Origin: Ehretia macrophylla | Taxonomy: Eukaryota > Streptophyta > Magnoliopsida > Boraginales > Ehretiaceae | Length of the DNA: 64,000 nucleotides | Direction of reading: 5' to 3' | Assembly (NCBI GenBank): GCA_037974665.1 | Contig: CM075767.1 | Span: 17,190,840 to 17,254,839 of the forward strand | In this document: positions 58,369 through 64,000 of the stretch, piece by piece | Layout of the letters: every line of letters starts with the position of its first letter | How positions within the stretch are numbered: position 1 is the stretch's first letter | Notes under the pieces: generated by a model | The model's database searches: none | What the model was told of the DNA's origin: nothing | The model's input: the letters and a program-made list of their open reading frames with translations, nothing else | Translations under genes and position numbers: made by a program

Positions 58369-58633
58369 GATGAAACAAGGAGTGCTTGACCAATCTTTTT
58401 ATGTACTTCTATGTTTCGGAATAAAATGTTAAATACTATCGTATTTCACTCTTTTACTCTTTCACTCTTTCGTATATAATCGAATTTTTATTATATACAC
58501 TAAAAATTTGATAATTAATACATGAATTATGACTAAAAATTTTATCCATGCTAGCTGAATATTTTGTAAAACTAATAGATTGTTTGAAACAATAAATTCC
58601 ATAAAATTTATGAAACTCATTTACAAATCCAAT

Positions 58634-59012
58634 TTTTGGTATTTGGAAGCACCCTTTTAAAAAATTAAAAATTCATGATTTGCAAATCTTAGATTTTTTT
58701 ATACTTTGTCCATATAGGGCTCAAGAAATGGAATTTACAAATCCATGTTTTTTAAATTTGTTACTCATTTTTTGATGACAAAATTGTCCCTAGGTTTAAG
58801 AAATGGACTTTGACTAAAGCACAACGATAAAAAAAAAATCATTGCCTCTCTCCCTGTTTCTCTTTCACCAAAAAAAAAAGAAAAAAATTGACGCCTCTCT
58901 CACCCTTTCTTTAAGATTATTTTCTCATATTAAATGTATGGTTGAATTTAAGGTTACTTTTTCATTTATAAATCAAATAAATTCTACACCTCAAGTGCTT
59001 CCAAATGGTATA
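58634..59012. mobile_element. MITE-like element with TTTGGAAGCAC ends (unit 3)
   Basis: Paralog of 5200-5580 with the same ends (GGTATTTGGAAGCACCC and GTGCTTCCAAATGGTAT). Non-coding. Confidence 0.5.
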
Positions 59013-59057
59013 TAATTAAGCAATGTTTGAGAGATTGCCAAAGTGAATGACCATTAA

Positions 59058-59818
59058 TTCTCTCTCTACAAACCTTTATGCGAGGGTTTTGACTTTGCCA
59101 CCTCTTGTTGAAGGTCTCGTTTCCATTGTAGTGTGATGTTTTTCAGTACTCCGAGCATTGTCCAGTAGCACCTACTTTCTCTTAGTCTGTTTTCTTTGCT
59201 TTCTTTTATTCTATTTTGGTTTCCTGTACATATCTTTCCTTGTTTTGGATGGATCATTCAATTTTTCTTTTGTTTGTGGCTTAATCCCTTCTTGTGAGGC
59301 TCGTTTGCATTGTATAGCTCATTGCCGGTGTTTAGCCTATTGCACTTCCTCGCTGCTACTACTCCTTCTTTTCATCCCCTTGTTGTTGTCTACCTAGTGT
59401 TGCTGGAGGTTTCAGGTGGACTGCGCCTTCACCGTTTAAGGTCTGGGTTTCTTTCTCAATTGGAGATTCTGTCTATCTATGTACCTTCATCCTAGGTCAT
59501 GTGTCCCTTTAAGTGTTTGCTCAATGCTTGCCTGTGGTGGGCTATTGGTTATTGTTTTGGTGGGTTAGGAATGGCTGGGTTGTTACCCATGTTTGGCTTC
59601 GATGCTTTTGGTTGGGATTTGGCGATGTTGTTTGCTACGGTTTCTTTTGTTGGGCTTTTGATTTGCCCTATATTTTTTGCTTTTTGTTTTATTCTTTGTT
59701 GGGCTTGATAATGGGTCCAACTGCTTGTATTTTTCTTTCTTGAATTATGGTGTGCTAACCCGCTTTTGTATTTGATTTGTTTATGTTAATATAAATTTCT
59801 CTTCAGAAAAAAAATAAA
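59058..59818 (+). mobile_element. polyA retroposon, unit 3 copy
   Basis: 761 bp, flanked by GAATGACCATTAA (59045-59057) and GAATGACTATTAA (59819-59831). Compared with the unit 1 copy it lacks a short stretch (about 20-30 bp) near 59565 and another near 59655. No coding. Confidence 0.8.
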
Positions 59819-59937
59819 GAATGACTATTAACTAAATTTGCATGTATTCTAGAACGTGGCGGCATTTTAATCCTTTTTACTTGTGTCTTATGCGGCTGAA
59901 TATTTCACATCAACTTCATACTTGATAGAAGAAAGAA

Positions 59938-60799
59938 GGGTAATTTACTGAAATGGTCCTAGATTTTTATTTTTTTTGACATTCAAGTCCCTTTTTTATT
60001 TTGGACAAAATAGTCCTTTATATTTCATTTTAGTGACAACCGTTAGTCCTTAGATCAACATTTGTCAAAAAATAACATTAGTAGCACATGGATGGCGCGT
60101 AGCCGCAAAAAGCACAAATATTTAGAGGTAAAATTGTCACACGATAAAATATGAGCATAACACATTTTCCAAAATTGTTACGCGGTAGTCCTCAACATGC
60201 CATCCACGTGCTCACTAATGTTATTTTTGACAGATGTTGCTTCAAGGACTAACGGCTGTCACAAAAATAAAAGATGAAAGACCATTTTGTTCAAAATAAA
60301 AAATAGAGGACTTAAATGTCAAAAAATACGAAGATCTAGGACCATTTTGATAAATTACCCAAAAAAAGAAAGGATAATTTACTGAAATGGTCCTAGATCT
60401 TTGTCTTTTTTGATATTTAAGTCATTTATCTTTTATTTTGGACAAAATAGTCCTTCATATTTTATTTTAGTGACAATCGTTAGTTCTTAGAGCAACATTT
60501 GTCAAAAAATAACGTTAGTGAGCACATGGATGACACGTAGGCACAAAAAACAAAAATATTTAGAGGTAAAATTGTCACGCAGTAAAATATAAGCATAAAA
60601 CATTTTTCAAAATTGTCACGCGATAGTCCTCAACGTGTCATTCACGTGTTCACTAATATTATTTTTCAACAGATATTGCTTTAAGGACTAACGGCTGTCA
60701 TAAAAATGAAAGGTGAAATATCATTTTGTCCAAAATGAAAGATAGAGGACTTAAATGTCAAAAAAGACAAAGATTTAAGACTATTTTGATAAATTACCC
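59938..60799. mobile_element. Pair of GGGTAATTTA MITEs (unit 3)
   Basis: Copy 1 is 59938-60360 and copy 2 about 60372-60799, in the same order and orientation as in unit 1; the left end of copy 2 is mutated to GGATAATTT. Confidence 0.72.
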
Positions 60800-60889
60800 A
60801 AAAACGAAAAGGTATTCTTAAGTCATTGTCCAAAATGAAATATAAGATACTTAAATGTAAAAAAAACAAAGATCTAGGACCATTAACTA

Positions 60890-62520
60890 AATTTGCATCT
60901 ATTCTTAGGTCATTGTTCTCTATTGGCGTTGGATAGCCTCGTGGTCCATTTCAAAAATTTTCATTTAATATTAGACGATCTTCTTATTATAGACTGCCCC
61001 AAGCCTTTTGAGATCAAAATGCGTGACCTAGGCGACCTCCCAAATAATACAGTTATTGTTGGTTCAAAGCCACCCCCACCTCGTTAAATTCTCAATTACA
61101 ATATAATCTTTTTAAATTAATAATTCTGAGACCACCTAAATTCTATTGATAATTAATAATTTTTAATTTAGAAAGATATTTTAACATTTTCGGCTAATAA
61201 TATTTAACATATACATCAAGTGATCAAGTTAATGTTAAAAGTATTATCTCTATATATATTTAACTAATTAAGAATTTATTAAAATCACACGTAATTAGTA
61301 TAAAGATCTATTGTATTCAAGTTTATTAAAACAAGTGAAAAAAATGTATATTGAATCAAAAAAAATATTAAATCAAAACAATCTCTTATTATTTATGGTA
61401 TCTTTGGTTCTTAAATAGAAAAAATTACTTCTCATCTCAAAGGTGTAAAGAAAAGAACCATGACAGATAAAATACATAAAACATTATATGAGCATAGTGA
61501 AGAGTATGCTTCATGTACGTAAAAAGAATTGCAACAATGAGTTTTAAATTGAAAATGTTAAGGGTAGCTTGTCTAAAATATAGCAGGAGAAGGTTCTAAA
61601 AAGTTAAAAGTGAAAAATGTTTAGTATGAAGTTTATTATTTGGTGAACAATCATGAGAATTGTAGGTGTGTATTCTTTAGTTAATTATTAATTTATAAAA
61701 TATTTGGGACCTACAAAATACAAAATAAATACTTAAAATATATTATCTTATAATTTTATGGAAATTATTAATTTAAAACATTGGTCCCAAATCATATCCC
61801 GACTAAACAATTTTATTTACAAAAAAATTATCAATTTATCGAGTTTTGATTCAAAGCAATCTACAGTATATGGTAGTTCCTTTGGTCATTTTTCCAAGCT
61901 TAAAATATATTTCACTTGTGAAGTTGTTAGAGTAGTAAAATAACATAAACTCATCTTTAAAGGTTAGAGATTTACAGAATCTATAATTAGAAATGTTGGT
62001 TCAGAAATTTTATTAATGCAGCTAAAACAAATATTTGAGAGTTTCTTTACATTGAACAACAGGACACACTTCGACCAAAAAAAAAAAAGAAAGAAAAAAC
62101 AAAGAACAACAAGATTAGCGTGGAACTCATTGAAAAGGAATACAAAGGAATTATTAACATTTTTTTTACGTTAATGATAGCCGAACAATTGGTCTGATGT
62201 GTAATTTATTTTAAAAACATTTTTCTAAATCCTTTGACACTGATTAGGTTTGTTATCATTTTTCACAATTTTGTTGCTAATTTTTTTTTCTCTGTTAATT
62301 TTTCTCTTTTTTTTTTGTTGCTAATTTAAGTGAGCCACTTTGCAAATTAAAGCACATATATTGTCTCAACCGAATAAGCAAATAGAGGCAAATAAAGAAG
62401 AGGTTTTGTTTATTCTCAAATATTTCCATGATATGACTGTAATGCCTTATGCATTAATGTATAATAACATGTTTTCATTCCTTGAAGGAATTATAGGATC
62501 ATATTCATTATTGAAATTTT
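60890..62520. other. AT-rich spacer between C2 and D2
   Basis: Collinear with 7490-9130. Short open frames exist but none is conserved as a frame between the two copies in a way that suggests a gene. Nothing else seen. Confidence 0.6.
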
Positions 62521-62532
62521 GAAGTTATCTTA

Positions 62533-62705
62533 TCAATTGCAAGGCTTAAAGCAGTAGCATCGGCGACAGAACCCGCGACAATCTCCACCATTAAAACCCT
62601 CTTTCTGTCAAACTTGGGAACAATTAACATCACTGAGGCAGATTCCTCGAAATTTTTCACTCTTGTACATACATGTCTTTGCCTAGGCTCCCATTGGACC
62701 TATTT
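62533..62705 (-). pseudogene. Plant defensin, type D, exon 2 pseudogene (D2)
   Basis: Minus-strand paralog of D1 with an intact CAG acceptor. The Glu codon of the GAEA processing site is TAG, and the fourth defensin cysteine is TGA (after NCSQV). An Arg in the gamma-core loop has become Cys (FCRRC). The other seven cysteines and the final PCN are recognisable. No first exon is found. Two independent stops make this copy a pseudogene, whereas D1 has an open frame. Confidence 0.88.
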
Positions 62706-64000
62706 CTGCGTTAAAAATATATATTAAGACATAATATAAATTCTGAAATAAAAAAGAGAAAAAATCTAAATAATTGTTAAGTTACCACCTCATCTAAAAG
62801 CTTAAAGTGTTAGAAAAGAGTGTTATATTTATTTATTATGTTTAGCAATAATTATGTTGACAAAAAGAAGGTCTAGTTATCCCAATGCTTTTGGTATATT
62901 AAAGGATCAATAGGCATATTTTTGTTTAAAATGTCAAATTTGTTCCAGCCTAAAATAATTTTATTCAAGCACAATTACTTATTCTATAGATCCTTGTTAA
63001 TTCCAAATTTATACAAGATGAATTTTGTTAAAACTTACTATAAGGAAAGATTATGAACTATCGAAATTATTAGGATCTAGCATTTATTTTCTAGTAAACA
63101 ATGGTAGAACACTTCAATACTAGTTGTACTAAGTGTGTAAAATATTGTTTTGAAAGGTATAACAATACTTAGAAATGGTTGGTGAGAAAATTCTTTTTTA
63201 TTTATTTATAATTATATATGATTTTTTCTTCAAATAAATTATTAATTAATGTATGAAGAGAAGTTGTTTTGACTTTTGAGTATGACATAAAAAGCCTTGG
63301 ACCTTGCAAACTAGTGTACTAAGAACTTGCAACTCATATGATTTTCACTTTTAAGGACATAGTTTTGCATAGTTATAACGAATAAATTCAACCTAACCAA
63401 TAGATATAGACATCATATGGATCAAGATCAAATACACGAGATGAGGGAAAAAGAAATCTTTAATTTGTCTCGTAATTTTAGCTACTGCTTCTTGTGAGCT
63501 AGTGAAAATATTGCTAATTTGACATTTCCGAGCTCAATCTATAATTCATTCGAGGCCCAGGAAAAAAAGAAAAAAGAAAAAAGAGTACGTATGAATGAGA
63601 TATAAGGTAAGCATCTCTTGTTTAACCTCGAACTCTTACGTTAATTTATTTAAATTATGGTTTAAACTTAGAATATCTTATTATAATATATTGCTATTCG
63701 ACTATTCTACCGAACTCTTACGTTAATTTATTCTCGGGTTAATCTATTCGTCCTTGCCTAAATGAAACTTCAAAACATTCAACTAATTTAAATTTTTGGG
63801 AGAGAAAATTAAGGTTATTATGGTTATATTTACAAAAGGAAAAAGTATAAAGAAAGGAAATGGTCAAGCAAGCACAAATTAATAATCCGTGTTGATAAAG
63901 TTGAATGGGAGAAGGAATCTCTAGAACAGATGGATTAATCAGTCAACAATTTTTATTTAATAGAACTTCTAATCAAAGTTTTACTTGTAAAAGTTGTACA
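62706..64000. other. AT-rich spacer, unit 3, running off the window
   Basis: Collinear with 9313 to about 10600, including the three-copy stretch that starts near 63433. No gene seen. By collinearity a third A-type gene would be expected about 2.3 kb beyond the window end. Confidence 0.6.

Overview
This is a 64-kb piece of an angiosperm (dicot-type) nuclear genome: AT-rich, with short genes that carry phase-1 introns, TATA boxes and AATAAA signals, embedded in plant retrotransposons (Ty1/copia, Ty3/gypsy Tat- and Athila-like), a CACTA transposon, a LINE and many small MITE-like elements. I cannot name the species. The only host genes I can support are plant defensins.

The defensins form a tandem cluster of three repeat units, each built as C(+) - D(-) - A(+). 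Unit 1 (about 1-22 kb) has C1 exon 2 (4765-4934), D1 exon 2 on the minus strand (9140-9312) and the intact gene A1 (12877-14016). Unit 2 (about 22-31 kb) has an orphan C-type first exon (26242-26302) and the intact gene A2 (28750-29891); C exon 2 and D were deleted between 26426 and 26686. Unit 3 (from about 47 kb) has C2, whose exon 1 (47783) and exon 2 (58199-58368) are separated by a 9.4-kb gypsy element in the intron, and D2 (62533-62705), which has two stop codons. Unit 3 runs out of the window before the expected third A gene. Every mature-peptide exon keeps the eight-cysteine spacing C-X10-C-X5-C-X3-C-X9-C-X6-C-X-C-X3-C, apart from one Cys lost to a stop in D2.

Paralogous segments align as 1252-10566 with 54689-64000; 10030-14899 with 26686-30870 (and 63433-64000); 21796-23300 with 30871-31192 plus 45483-46660; and 25440-26426 with 47035-47972. 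These pairs act as empty sites for most transposon insertions, so target-site duplications (TSDs) can be read directly.

Transposons in order: a minus-strand Athila-like LTR (12-1251) cut into the 3' half of an old Tat gypsy (1252-4382); a polyA retroposon and a MITE pair (5.2-7.4 kb); a TRIM-like element (11.4-11.8 kb); a MITE in the A1 promoter (12515-12701); Copia-1 (14900-21795); a TSD-within-TSD pair of polyA retroposons (23.3-24.4 kb); Copia-2 on the minus strand (31193-45477), with a CACTA element (31301-39930) in its 3' LTR and a LINE (about 32.0-35.04 kb) inside the CACTA; a MITE interrupted at its last bases by the Tat gypsy (48412-57816); and the duplicated retroposon and MITEs of unit 3. 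All autonomous elements carry stops or frameshifts. The two A genes look functional, C2 is possibly functional, and the rest are exon remnants.
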